Below are positions 1 through 12,351 of a stretch of 64,000 nucleotides of DNA, piece after piece (within the stretch, counting starts at the first letter, position 1; each line of letters starts with the position of its first letter). A program made the position numbers and the translations under genes. The notes under the pieces were generated by a model that did no database searches, was not told the origin of the DNA, and saw only the letters and a list, made by a program, of their open reading frames with translations. The stretch is from Epiperipatus broadwayi. Its lineage: Eukaryota; Onychophora; Udeonychophora; Euonychophora; Peripatidae. The stretch spans positions 17,501 through 81,500 of the forward strand of contig JAQFVV010000204.1 of the NCBI GenBank assembly GCA_028023455.1. Reading direction: 5' to 3'.

Positions 1-205
1 CTGCTATTTGAGTTAGATAGCTGGATTTTTGGACATTTAAATGTCTGAAAGTTTCAGATTTTCTTCTCAATAGTTAGGCATTGATAAAATGCTGGACTAG
101 TTCTAGTATTTTTATTCCCTAGCACCTCACTGATGAGCTAGAGGCAGAAACCGCGGTCTGAGGTTGAGGGTATTTTTGAAGCTTCATAAGAGTTTGTTTT
201 TAACT
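1..205 (+). mobile_element. Retrozyme-like hammerhead element, copy 1 (cut by window edge)
   Basis: This is the downstream part of a short non-autonomous element whose start lies outside the window. It holds a block starting TAGCTGGATTT (18-28), then a perfect palindrome GACATTTAAATGTC (32-45), then a hammerhead ribozyme at 124-164. The same order of block, hairpin and ribozyme occurs at 27476-27638 and 59297-59472, with clear sequence similarity between the first two. The right end is not sharp; similarity fades near 190-205, before an (AAT)n tract. No protein is encoded. Seen: the shared blocks and the ribozyme. Inferred: that it is a retrozyme, moved in trans by another element's reverse transcriptase. 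Confidence 0.6.
124..164 (+). ncRNA. Hammerhead ribozyme, type I with minimal stem III
   Basis: All hammerhead core elements occur in the right order: CTGATGA (130-136), GAAA (147-150) and cleavage triplet GTC (156-158). Stem I is six perfect pairs, ACCTCA (124-129) with TGAGGT (159-164). Stem III is the palindrome ACCGCGGT, too short to fold alone but able to pair between two molecules, as known for Penelope-linked and retrozyme hammerheads. Stem II is weak (GC with GC, plus a T-G pair) and one extra A precedes GAAA. It is the most canonical hammerhead in the window. Self-cleavage is not shown. Confidence 0.65.
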
Positions 206-233
206 TACTCTATATATAAAATTTTTATAATAA

Positions 234-879
<646 letters not shown>

Positions 880-2600
880 ATCTAATTGTAGTTCTCCAAT
901 GTATTCTATTCTTTGCTATATCTTTTCCATGAAAACCATATATATTGTATTTGTTTAAAATGGATTTGAAATAATTATAATGTAAATGGATCTCTCCCAT
1001 AAAGACCATGTTGAAGATCTCAAATAAAATATTGTTTTAGGAAAACTTGAATTGTTCATTGTGAAACATGTCCAATAAATATGGGATTTTTATTACAGTG
1101 GACTCTATAGTATAACATCTAATGAGTTCAATAACATATTCATTGGTTTTATGATCTTCTCATTATATTTTTAAAATTGTATGACCATCCTCAATTGAAA
1201 CAAACATTTGTACTATCATTATTTACATCAATAGAATATCAAAGTCTTACTTCCACACAATAAATTAGATAAAATAAAAGCTTTATATATAGCTTAATAG
1301 TCATTGCACTATAATGAAATACATATTGTAGCTGACATTGTATCTTAACATTTAAATCCTTTTTACCCTTATAAAGCTACCATTCTCAAGTTGATAACCA
1401 TCCAAATTAAATATCACTGTGGATTTTTGTTTTATCATTGGTAAATAGAGAATGGAAGGTTTTTGAACATTAATTATTAAACCAAAGACTTTAGAAATTG
1501 CATTTAAAACATTAAATGCATTCTGTAAATCATCTTTTAAACTACCAAAATAGCATAATCATCAGCATACAGTAAATTTAAAATCTAAAAAATGAAAATG
1601 CTTACTTTTAATAATTCAAACTTCTTGTAAACAATTCCAAAGACAACTGTCAGAAAAATTGAAAAAAATAGTGTAGCAATTACATATTCTCATTTTATAT
1701 CAATTTTCTTTTCAAATGCCTCAGACATTCCATTTTGGTAATACTATTTTCTTCTATTCCATATGACTAAAATTTGATGGACAACCAATTTTTTTCAAAG
1801 AATTCCAAAAAACCTATTTAACTAATTGATCAAATGTTTTCATCAAATCAATAAAAGCAATATATTAATCACTCTTTAGTTTTTGACATTTTACTTGCAT
1901 TTGTCTAGTTACATAGATCATGTGTATAGTTATTTTTGATTTTCTAAAACTACATAAAATCTCTAGTAACCATTCATTTATAAGTGGAAGCAGTCTATTA
2001 AACAAAATTCTTGTTAAGTTCCTTTGTTATAACACATGATAATGATATTCTATGCTAATTATTGCAATCTTGTCTATTCCATTTATTAATAAAATAAGGA
2101 GAATAGAAGCACTACTAAGATAGGGTTTATGATTTTCTGGGACCACAGTTTTTCTAAAAACATATAATATTTTGAAGCTAACATACTATTGCCATATTTT
2201 ACAACTTTCTAATATTCCATCATGATTTGCAGCCTTTTAATTTCTTAAGATTACAAAGAGCTTTTTTGAACTCCATAAATCTGGATATGTTTGTCAAAAT
2301 CTAATTGAGTAGATAAAATGGATATATCATAAACTGTATTATCTCAATTCTTGTATCATTATCCAAATTATAATCAAAATATTCCTGCTATCTATTCAAA
2401 ATATTGTTATCACCACATAATAGAGTACTAATGTTGGATTTAATAGGAGTATGCTGCTTTCAGTGCATTAAAAAAGTTCTAGAGTAACAATAATCGGTGA
2501 ATGTCTGTATCTTCTTAAAGTCAATCCACCATTCATTTTATTGATTTTTTGTCAATTGTAGGATGACTGCATTCAGATCTCTATATTTTTTTCTAAAGTT
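880..2600 (-). pseudogene. RTE-like LINE reverse transcriptase, decayed
   Basis: Read on the minus strand with frame changes, this keeps reverse-transcriptase landmarks in order. Near 2240-2180 is AANHDGILESCKIW, the conserved KA-G-DGI-E-K block. Near 2165-2090 is KTVVPENHKPYLSSASIL, matching the NYR-P-LLS region. Near 1690-1640 is SIFLTVVFGIVYKKFELLK. At about 1572-1546 is LYADDYAIL, the catalytic YADD box, followed by a stretch with GLIINVQK, the usual G-L-IN-K motif. Near 1290-1230 is FILFNLLCGSKTL, resembling the LLYGSETW block after the polymerase. Stops and indels are frequent, so it is inactive. The endonuclease part is not visible; the copy is probably 5' truncated, as is normal for LINEs. 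Confidence 0.7.
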
Positions 2601-5039
2601 CCACATTTTTATTATTCTGCCAAACAGAAAATATAACTATTTTTTAATCAATTTAGTAAATAATAAGATCATTATATAAAAAAAAACAGCCATGTTTTTA
2701 TTTTATAGTAAACCCAAAAATAAATGTATTTGTATTCACAATTCCCTGTTTAACATAATTTTTTGCATCAATAATATTACAATCCTGGAACTTCTTGTTA
2801 GAAAATTTAGTGTTTAATATTGTTGAAATTTAATAGTGCATAATATGTGCTTTAAAAACAGCAAATCCATTTTTCTTATAAATATGATTGGAATAAGATA
2901 TTTTTAATCCATATATCATTATACTAAACTCTAGAGCAATATGACCATTCAATTATTATTATAACTATTATTATCTATACAAAATCTGTGCTTATAAGTA
3001 TTCATTTAATATGAACTTGTATTTTTACTCATGCTATTCTTTTGAGCACAGATGCACTGATGTTCCTTTATAGCAGTTCTTGTGCTTAAACAAAGTGTCT
3101 GTTATAATAAATCTATGTGCTGTACAAAATGTCAGGAAAATACCATTTGAATTTACAACATCAACAACATTATTTTCAACAACTAAGGCAAAAGTCTATC
3201 ATTGGACTAATATGTGCATTAAAAACTCCAAGAAAAAATTCAATATCTTAATGAAATTGCTGTAATAATACTATTCAGCAAGAAATAAAACTTTCTTTCT
3301 TTGAATTTTCTGAATCTCAAGTCGGAGCATGTGTTAACAAAGTTTTAATACCATTAGCCTTTGATTGATACAATTAGGAATTCCAACAATACAAGTTATC
3401 ATTACATTTATTTCACACTAATAGATTGGTCCTTCTAAAAATTCTTGTAGCTGCCACCTGTTCTATTCAACTTCCTTTCTCTGATATAATCATAACAGCA
3501 TCTTAGCAATGTTTTAAGTTCACCATTCCAGTTTTGTATAGTGTGTATTAATAAAATTTATACATTCCATATCAATAAAATGTGTACATTAAAAATTAAA
3601 TATATAATACTACCACTGCTTTCTTTTTTGCCACAACTATTGAAACAGTAAGATTGTATTCGAATCTTAAGTTTCACCTTTTCTGTCGTCTCTCACTGAC
3701 CAGTCTATCCCACCCAAATTTAAACTTTTTGGTATCGAATGTGTGTGTAGCAATCTTAGAAATGTATAAATATATGTAGAATTCAGTATAAACACCCACA
3801 TTTCGATCTCAAATTAAACGCAATAAATAGGGATAAAATAATATAATTTAGATTTCTTTTAGTTATATAATTTTGTATAATTTTAATCATTTATTTTGGA
3901 TTATAAAGTTTGTATTTATTGCTTTGTTTAAATTTCATTTAATAATAATTCTAAAAATATCTGATGTAATATTTAATTAAAAGTTAAAATAATCTTATGT
4001 TCCCTTTTTGTTTTTGAAATTTAAAAGCATCGGTCAGTGATAGATAATAGATTAATTAAAGAAAAATTCTCCAAAATGTAATTAGGAAATGTAAAATGTA
4101 AACAATAGAATGGCAGCTTCTTTAATTAAAAACCAACAAAATGCATTGATTATCCTCAGGGCAGATTAAATAGAACCTAAAAATACCTTAACAAAAACGT
4201 GAGAGATCAAGATAAAAAAAGAGGCCATCTTAGACTTGCTGGAGACATTCACTTAAACTTTAGCTTTGCTCTCAATCACTGAGAGTCTCCAAAAATATAA
4301 AATAATTTGTTCCTGCCAAGGTATGACCGAGTAAAGCACCTAGATTATTCTCCATCGGGAGATGGCCTATCGGATGCTGAACCTTCCATTGCCTGTCATA
4401 AATTCACCATGAAGATCTGCTGCTTGAAATAAATGAAAAAGCTGCTGCTACTGTGAAATTAAATGAAATATCTAAATACAAGAAAGACTTGCCACTTGTG
4501 AACTTTTTGCTGCTAAACTAATGGAATCAGAAAACGTCTTATAAAACAGGTACCTGTCTGTGTTCAAACTCTAGAGTACTCTAATAATATGCTATAGCTT
4601 TTCTTCATACTACTTATCTAAATTATAAAATGTAAAAACTACCATTTGTATAACTAAATTGAATAATTAATGTAATGTGTAAATTTCTCTACTAATCTAG
4701 CTTACCTCACTCTGTCTGGGGTGCGTATTTCTATAATCTACATTTTTATCTATAGTTATTATTTAATTATTGCATGCTCATAATTGTCTCAAATTTCAAA
4801 GTTTAAATCTATGATCGCTTAAAACTATGAATGCGTGTCAAATTTTCATTAATATTTACTTTCTTTAATAACTTACCTTTCATATAAATCGACACGCATT
4901 CAATGCTTCATTTATTGTAATGCAGGGTCTACTACTTCGCAAATGGCTGACGTATTAGTTATAATAATTCCCAATTTATATATGTTTGGTATTTATTAAA
5001 TCATCATGAATAATTCCATAGAATTACATTTCTTTGAGA
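2601..5039. other. AT-rich noncoding sequence
   Basis: No gene or RNA supported. The left edge may contain more of the LINE described at 880-2600, too decayed to read. Confidence 0.5.
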
Positions 5040-5420
5040 GTCACCAACATTCTTTAGTAAATGTTGATAATGTCGGGCCGAATTAGAAATCCATTCAAAT
5101 CTTATCATAGTCGTTTATAAGTATACATGTGTTACGTTTTAGAGACGCGATGACCCATTCCACCATGAAATTTCCGGATTCTTCAGGGTTGAAATTAACC
5201 CCAGTCATCCTACACAAGGGGCATAATGGGTGCTCCCATAGGATGTCATGCAGCCAGCGGCAAAATGCGACACGGACCGCTTGTCCCTGGTTATGCTTAT
5301 GTGACACCTTACTTCGTCAGGTCAGGGCAGAGACCAGCTGACATTCTTATAAAGCCATTTGCGGCATTGCAGTTTCAATATACTGCCATTCCATATCGCC
5401 TTTCTAAAGCATAAAACGTG
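5040..5420. other. Island of higher GC content, unidentified
   Basis: This stretch is clearly richer in G+C and CpG than its surroundings and has overlapping short open frames on both strands (5129-5341 plus, 5226-5414 plus, 5095-5307 minus). None resembles a family I know, and no splice-site pair or longer frame decides between them. It may be a remnant of a repeat from a less AT-rich source, or an isolated exon or promoter region. Confidence 0.3.
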
Positions 5421-6844
5421 TTCCTTTGCTCAATTATATTATTCTATATATCACTCCGCCTCTGCATTATCTTCGTAATTCACTCTCAAATAAATGTTTG
5501 CCCTTAGTTATAAATAAATATTTTAATTAAATATATGTCTGTCGTTACTCTTATAACCCATACTTTAGACTCTTGCATTGCTAAGTATAAATCCCTCCAG
5601 GCATGCATTAGAAATACTCACTGGAGAATTTTAGGTAGCTAGATTAGCTTCAAATAAATGTATTCCTTTTGTAAACATTTCAGTATCGGAAATACGCTAC
5701 TGAAATCATCAATATAAAATAATGTCTAAATAAATAAATGTATTCTTTAAAATATAATCATGTCGAAATCCCGCTACTGAAGCTGTTAGTCAATAAAATA
5801 TTATTAGATTGTTTTATTAAAATGTGTTAATGAATAATTTTAAACTATATGTCTGCATTTACATTTCATTTATTCGATACCCATTCTATATAATATTTCT
5901 CGATTATGTAAATATGAATGTTTAATTAATATTAGTTTGGTTATTGGCTAACTTGAGAATAAAATCATGAGTCTCTTGCATATCCCTGATCACCGTGCCT
6001 AAGGAAATATTTACTAATGTCGCATCAGATGCGTTGTTTCGTGGATTGTATTGTGGAACTGATAAACTATGTTTGAACTCAGTACCAGGGTGGCTTCGCT
6101 ACTCGATGGTGCTGCTGTTCTGTATGGTGGTCAAATTCTGCACTATGTTTACAGTCACATGTTTTCTGACCTTACACTACTGATATTATTTCTATTTTTG
6201 TAGTGAGTAACCTGCTAGACAGAATCACCCACTAGAATTCTATCACATTTCTAGGCTTTTCCCTTGTCCATGATAGTCATATGTAGTTCTAAAATGCATG
6301 ATTAAGCTTATAATTTTTGCCATCTGGAACTATGTCTCAAATACAGTTTTATTCATAAATGATTGTACTGTCTAAAGCAAATATCACAATTAAGGGACTG
6401 CTGGCCTACTAAACTTGTCTGGTCATTTTTTTATTCTTGAGAGTGTGAGTTAAATAAAAAAATAACAAAAAGAGATTGGGTTCAGAAATGCTATGCATAT
6501 ACTGAAAAATAAAAATAAAATGACAAAATAAACAATCTCATTATTATTGTTAATTTAGGGAAATGGCAAATGCCATGAGAGGCTCATAATCTCTGGGCCC
6601 TACACTAACTTAAATAACTGAAAAAAGAAAAAGAAAAAAATATTTTTTGGATACGAAACAATAATTAGCTATTACTTATCCAACATCCTGACTTATAAGA
6701 AAACAGAAAGTAGTCTTGGTCAGACATTGTTTATGTGTTCTTCATGTTTGTCCTTCATTTCTGAAGATCGCTCCACTATTTACCATCTGTGTAGCCCACT
6801 GGTAACCTGAATCCAGAATTTAACACTTCTAAATACATATATGT
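5421..6844. other. Noncoding sequence
   Basis: A short plus-strand frame at 5995-6183 has no recognisable motif and I do not call it a gene. Nothing else seen. Confidence 0.5.
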
Positions 6845-6916
6845 GTTCAGGTGTATCAGTGTTATGAGATAGTGTGGAGAGTGGTGGGTTATGTGAAAGT
6901 GTGTGCTCATACCCTG
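6845..6916 (+). repeat. tRNA-type SINE, diverged copy
   Basis: About 70 bases align with the SINE at 18925-18996. Shared blocks in the same order include CAGGTG, ATGAGA, GAGAGTGGTGGGTTATGTGAA (against GAGAGTGTTGGGTCATGTGAA) and the decayed promoter box. The B-box, intact in the other copy as GAGTTCGAATCCC, has decayed here to TGTGCTCATACCC. No target duplication is evident. Confidence 0.5.
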
Positions 6917-7369
6917 TCTATTACATATATAGACACAGGTGTATATAAGCCTGTGTATTTCATCTATTAAATACATTTTAAAAACTTTTTAAAAGTATAG
7001 TTTAGAAATATTTGAGATTGAATGAAATTTATTTACATGTTTACAAAATTTTAAAATGTATTAAGTTTGAAGCTAACTGAAATAATTTACCTAATTGAAA
7101 ATATATCTCTATATAAAGTTTATAGAAATGACTTTTGATGTAGTAGTTAGGGTATCTGCAAGCAATGTTGTCTACCGAAGGATTTAAATGCAAAAGAACA
7201 CTACACCACATGATTTTAGATAGCTGAGAATTTACATGTAAGAGAAGGTCCACAAGCAATTATTCAAATATTGACATTAAATGAGTCTAACTATTATTAT
7301 CAAAGAGATAGAAAAACATTTATCCGTTATCATTTACATACACACATATATATATATAATACATTGACA
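6917..7369. other. Noncoding sequence with short TA runs
   Basis: Nothing recognised. Confidence 0.5.
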
Positions 7370-8140
7370 TTAATACTCCAACACTGATCTATTAAGCAAG
7401 TAAAATGTTCTCAGTCGAAAGCATGAAATAAAACTTTTTTAGAGAAAAGATCGTATCGTATCTTCTCTTTACCGCAATTTTATAAATAAAAGCTAATCTT
7501 AAGCACTTTGGAGAGAAAACAAAGTTTTATCTTGTTCTTTGGATTAAGAGTGATTCATTTACTTAATAGATCAGTGTTGCAGTATTAATCTCGATGTATT
7601 ATACAATATTAACTGCTGTGAAGTTTATATATATATAACGAAGTAAATCGCAGTGTGAATATATATATATAACATTAAATAGAAATGCTTTAATTGCTGC
7701 TACAGTATCACGTAATAAAAAAAAGGAAACATTTTGTTATTGGTCCTCGATCTAAATTAAGGAGATTGTCTTTTATACTTAAGGAAGAAAAAATGAATCC
7801 TAATCAGTCTAATGCTCTTATTGTTTTTAAATTTATCTAACGGATTGTTTTTTTTTTTTTATTAACAAAGTAACGAATTTTCTTTTTTATTTTATTTTAG
7901 CTTTGTAATAAGCATTAAGCGATCCATATATATATATAATGAAGTAAATCACAACGTGAATATATACAACATTAAATAGAACAGCTTTAATTGCTGTTTT
8001 TTACAAAATTACAATTAAAAAAAGATGAAAATTCTTTACACTATTAATAAAAAATCCATCTGTTAGATCAATTTAAAAACAATAAATTGTTAGACTGATT
8101 GGGATTCATTCCTTCTGACTTAAGTATAAAGATGATCTTC
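7370..8140. repeat. Foldback region with nested inverted and direct repeats
   Basis: Three repeat pairs are visible. Inverted: 7370-7436 with 7520-7588 (core CACTGATCTATTAAG against CTTAATAGATCAGTG). Direct: about 7625-7699 with 7925-7996 (core GAAGTAAATC, then CATTAAATAGAA and GCTTTAATTGCTG). Inverted: 7759-7847 with 8055-8140 (core TATACTTAAG and CAGTCTAA). The first loop also holds a short palindrome around ATCGTATCGTAT. The pattern suggests a non-autonomous foldback element or several nested ones. No protein is encoded. Confidence 0.55.
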
Positions 8141-8785
8141 TTATAGTATTATTGGGTACTAGAATGGGATGGTGTATTATTACAGTAGCAGCATTTAAAG
8201 AGGTTCTTTTTAATAATTTACATATATAAATATATTGGAGAAAATTATAAAAATAATTAAAAATAAATGTTATGTTTATAACATCTTGGTAAATAAAATA
8301 AATAAATATTAATGTATACCGTGTAAAGATATGTATCCATATATAAAGTTATTCAGACAAATATACAATGATGATTAGTTAATATTTGGAAAAGTTTAAT
8401 CTTGTAAGAAATAGTAAAAGATTGTATATTAGTGTGCTTCAAAACTATTCATATAAGTATTGTATATATATTGTAACGTTTATTTATATACGTTACAAAT
8501 ATATTGGCTTTGGGTAAAAAAAAAAACTAAAAGATAAAAGTGGATTTAAAATTTTGTTGAGTAATTTTTTTTTAAAAAAAAAAAACGTACAATGAGGGTT
8601 GAATTATTCTTCTTATTTTTTTTTATGTGATTAGTAATAACAGTAATTGGAGAGAACAAAAGAATTCCAAAAGCAAGTAAAAAAAGATAAGCTGAAAGTA
8701 GAAATACTCAAATTAATTAAAGATGGCCGAAAACTTGAAGAAAATAAAGACTTTATTACATAAAATTTATAAAGACTGGATAAGA
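8141..8785. other. Noncoding sequence with one small hairpin
   Basis: TTGTAACGT (8471-8479) pairs with ACGTTACAA (8490-8498). Nothing else recognised. Confidence 0.5.
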
Positions 8786-8818
8786 TTAAAAAGGCATGGT
8801 ACTAGCATGCCTTTTTAA
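8786..8818. repeat. Perfect 13-bp inverted repeat
   Basis: TTAAAAAGGCATG (8786-8798) and CATGCCTTTTTAA (8806-8818) flank a 7-base loop. It looks like a bacterial terminator, but the context is eukaryotic, so that role is not claimed. It stands at the edge of the GC-richer island that follows. Confidence 0.7.
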
Positions 8819-8819
8819 G

Positions 8820-9070
8820 TCCTGAAAACTGGATATAAAAAGGAGGGATCCGGTTGAAGGAAGGTCTTGTTCATTGGTTTCTCTAGTTGGTCTTGGATAA
8901 CATTAATATATCCAAGATCGCTCGCTGAAGGAATTCGGCAGTCGCAGTGAACCGGAGCTCCTGAAGACATCGGACCTAATGATGTACACCAGGAAAAGCC
9001 TTCGTGACCGACTGGGGAAATGGACCACAAGATCAAGCAATAACCAAAAGGCCGAGCTCATTATAACCAA
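8820..9070. other. Second GC-richer island, unidentified
   Basis: About 250 bases of markedly higher GC, with a 73-codon minus-strand open frame (8815-9036) that matches no family I recognise. The island starts directly after the perfect inverted repeat at 8786-8818, so it may be part of an unknown mobile element. Confidence 0.3.
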
Positions 9071-10476
9071 AAAACTATGCATAGTTGTCTACTACTGAAT
9101 TCATGAAACTTACCGGTAAGAATAATTATCCTGATTGTGACAAAGTTAACTATTTAAAACTACTCGTAAAAATATGCGTATAAAAGAATCCCGATAGTGA
9201 CTTTAATTTTTCTATATGAGAGACTCTTATTTAACCAAGAACTTTTTGTTTATTTTAACTGATATTTATATTTTCTGGATATTTCCCACCTGAATTAAAT
9301 GTGTTCTCTCCAAGGTATTAATTAGCTACTTAACATGAAGTATTTTAGTTTGTCAAAATTAAAAATATTTCTAATATCAATTCTCATTTGTGCGTTATTA
9401 ATAATAGTTATTATTTTTTTTATTATTAAATTTATTTTTAGTATAATAAGATTTAAAAATGTAATTTACCTTTGCCAATATGTTTGAATAAGCCCAGGAA
9501 TAATAATCTTAAAAAAATTAATTCTCGTTACGGTATGATGTAATACCGATTAGTTTAAAAGCATTTTTTTTCTATTTAAGTTTTACCTTTAGTTATTTGA
9601 CTTAGATCGTATAATTATTACCTTACGGGCTACAATATGTTTGACGCAGTCTCAGTGGGTCTAACGACTCTGGCGCCCTCAAGTAGAAATTAAAAACTGG
9701 TTCTGCTCACGATTGTACTCGGTAATAGTTCTAGGCCGAAGTTGATCAGGAAAAATAGCTGTGTTGAAAATAAAAATACAACTTTCTTTTTTCCTTTGAT
9801 ACAGCTTGATCAACTCACGCTCAAATATAAATTTGAGGCGTATAGTGGCCTAATAATACGAAAAACATTACAATATATATATATATATATGTATAAACAT
9901 ACAGTTTATATAAGTATTGTAGAATTTACGGCACAGACCACTGAAATTTTTTCTTTTATTACAATAAATGAGTGAGAAAAAATAAAGGATAAAATATTGC
10001 TTAAATGGAGTGGTGGTAAAGCATCATCATACCCACTGACTATTTACAATCAATGAATTAACATTATTAACAAGCATTCATCAACAAACCTAAAAGAACC
10101 ATTAATATGAGAGCATCGGCATTTAATAAAAATAACTACTTTTAACAACTATAATAATTTACATCATCAACATTAAACAAGAATAATCAACAGTCACCCT
10201 TTGTGATTGGATCCAAAAGAAATACGCTATAAAACAGGCTAATTATCTTCTAGCCAATGCAAAAGCTTAGAGCATAATATAAAACAATCAACTGCATGCA
10301 CATACTTAAAAATTAATCTATGAATTATACTTAGAAAACATACCCTGAGTATATAGGTCAACTATAAATTTTCTAATTTGTATAAAAAATAAAGTGCAAT
10401 GAATAGACTTTGATCATGATTTTTGCACCATGTAGATGTCCACACACAAATATATACTTCATATATATATATATAT
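9071..10476. other. Noncoding sequence
   Basis: Includes a short (TA)n run near 9871-9890 and a slightly GC-richer stretch near 9630-9740. No gene recognised. Confidence 0.5.
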
Positions 10477-10494
10477 AACTAGTATTTTTTATCA

Positions 10495-10532
<38 letters not shown>

Positions 10533-10553
10533 AAGTGATAAAAAATACTAGTT
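10477..10553. repeat. Perfect 22-bp inverted repeat around a (TA)n core
   Basis: The left arm 10477-10498 starts AACTAGTATT and the right arm 10532-10553 ends AATACTAGTT; they are exact complements. The loop is almost pure TA and can itself pair, so the whole 77 bases can form one long hairpin or cruciform. It is either a miniature foldback element expanded by TA slippage or a replication-slippage product. Confidence 0.8.
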
Positions 10554-12351
10554 ATTGTAACTAAATAAAAATGATAGTGAAATCAATATAGTGAAATTAC
10601 ACTTATCTCTAATAACAGATTCTTTCAACAAGAATAATCCCCTTTCTTCTTCTCCACATATATAAAACACAGTTCAACACATAGTCGCATGCTGATGCTA
10701 TTTGTAACTAATTAAAATATCAATATATTAAATATTATCAAACTGGAAAAAAGGGAAATCAAACTCTTATTTATCTTTTATTTAGTTTTACTTACGTGTA
10801 TGTGTTTTACCTGGGCCCCACTAGGCTGTCTAAACCTATATAAAGTTATATCATATATTTATTTATATGTGTACCTAGTTCAAATCCAATTGGTACAATA
10901 TTTATAACACATGCACTTATATAAATGAAAAAACAACATCCTCATACTTTAGTTATGCAAATAAAATTATAAGATTTTAATATCATAAATTCACACTTAA
11001 TATTCTCACAGATATAATGAGCTCAGTTTAAGTACAATAGATTTATAGATTTATCAGATGTGTCGATAGTAGTCATGTCTCTTGCTAATGGCTCACAAAC
11101 AAACATAGTGGGAACCATTATTTATATATGTCTATTAACCCCATTTATTTAATATATTTATTAATAATAATAATATAATGATGATGGTGATGATATTTCC
11201 AGTCACAGCTTTATAGCTAACTCACAATATAAAGTTTATCTTTTATTAACCTATAATTATTTACCTAAAACATATTTAAATTATGACTTAATGATTGATA
11301 TTCATCAATGATGATGATGGTCATAACTAATTTCACAACAATAATTAGCTTTTAAGAAAGATATATACCTCTTTTAATAAAAAAACAATTAACATTTATT
11401 ACTGATCAATCATTAATAATACAGATAAAAAATTGACATAATTAACAATGATAGAATTGTTTACATTTAATAATAATATTCTTCCCCTTTTTTCTTAATG
11501 TCAAGTAAATTCAATGTTCATATCATATAGTGTGATGTGTGTGCATTAATTTCTCTAGTGGATAAATGAAAAATCACATACTTTAGAAACACTTTTATTT
11601 AAAAAATAAACACTCTATGCATGCACATACATATTTGCCTATTTCATATAACAAATATTTTTACATTTATAAATTTAAATATAATATTAAAAAGAGAAAT
11701 GATTAGAGAAAGGTTAGTCAGATTATATAATTTAGAGCATTTAAAGAAATCCACTTCAAATTACCTATCTGACTTTCCACCAATCTAGGTCATTAATTAC
11801 TTTAAAAAATCTCTCTCTCTCCTAATGCTAAATTTTTACAGATTTTTAACATTCATACTCAACAATTATACATGTAAACATAATTATGTTACGAGGTATG
11901 TGTGTGTGCATGTATTAGTTCCTATTATGAATAAAAACTATTAACCCCTTTTTGCATGCAATATAATATATATCAACGTATTTTATAATATTTGAATCTT
12001 TTTACAATAAACACATTTTATAAAAATAAAATACAATCATAAATGGTTACATGTAATTATTTAAGAAAACATAATACATCAATAACACAATATCTATTAT
12101 TACTGAAAATCTTCTCTAATTGATTTTCACTTTAAGATTCAAAGATTTACAGGGAGAGATAAAAGGATTTATTATTAAAGAGATTTGTTAATAGTCACTG
12201 ATAAAAAATATAATTAAAATTCATATTACCAGTTGTCTTTTACTTTCAAGACACAGACAGTTTCAAAGAGTCCAACAATTTTAAAGTCAGTTTGGTGGAG
12301 GATTCGAATTTGAAAGCAGACACACACCAATATGTGACACATGTAGAAATA
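10554..12351. other. AT-rich noncoding sequence
   Basis: Simple ATG/ATA-type runs occur near 11161-11200. No gene recognised. Confidence 0.5.

Noticed and set aside
7370-7436. Possible hammerhead: CTGATCT followed by GTCGAAAG
   Set aside because: No pairing for stem II between the two core strands and no matching stem I; the core is also wrong at G8 and A9.
8786-8818. Rho-independent terminator
   Set aside because: The hairpin followed by T looks like one, but the surroundings are eukaryotic and there is no gene before it.
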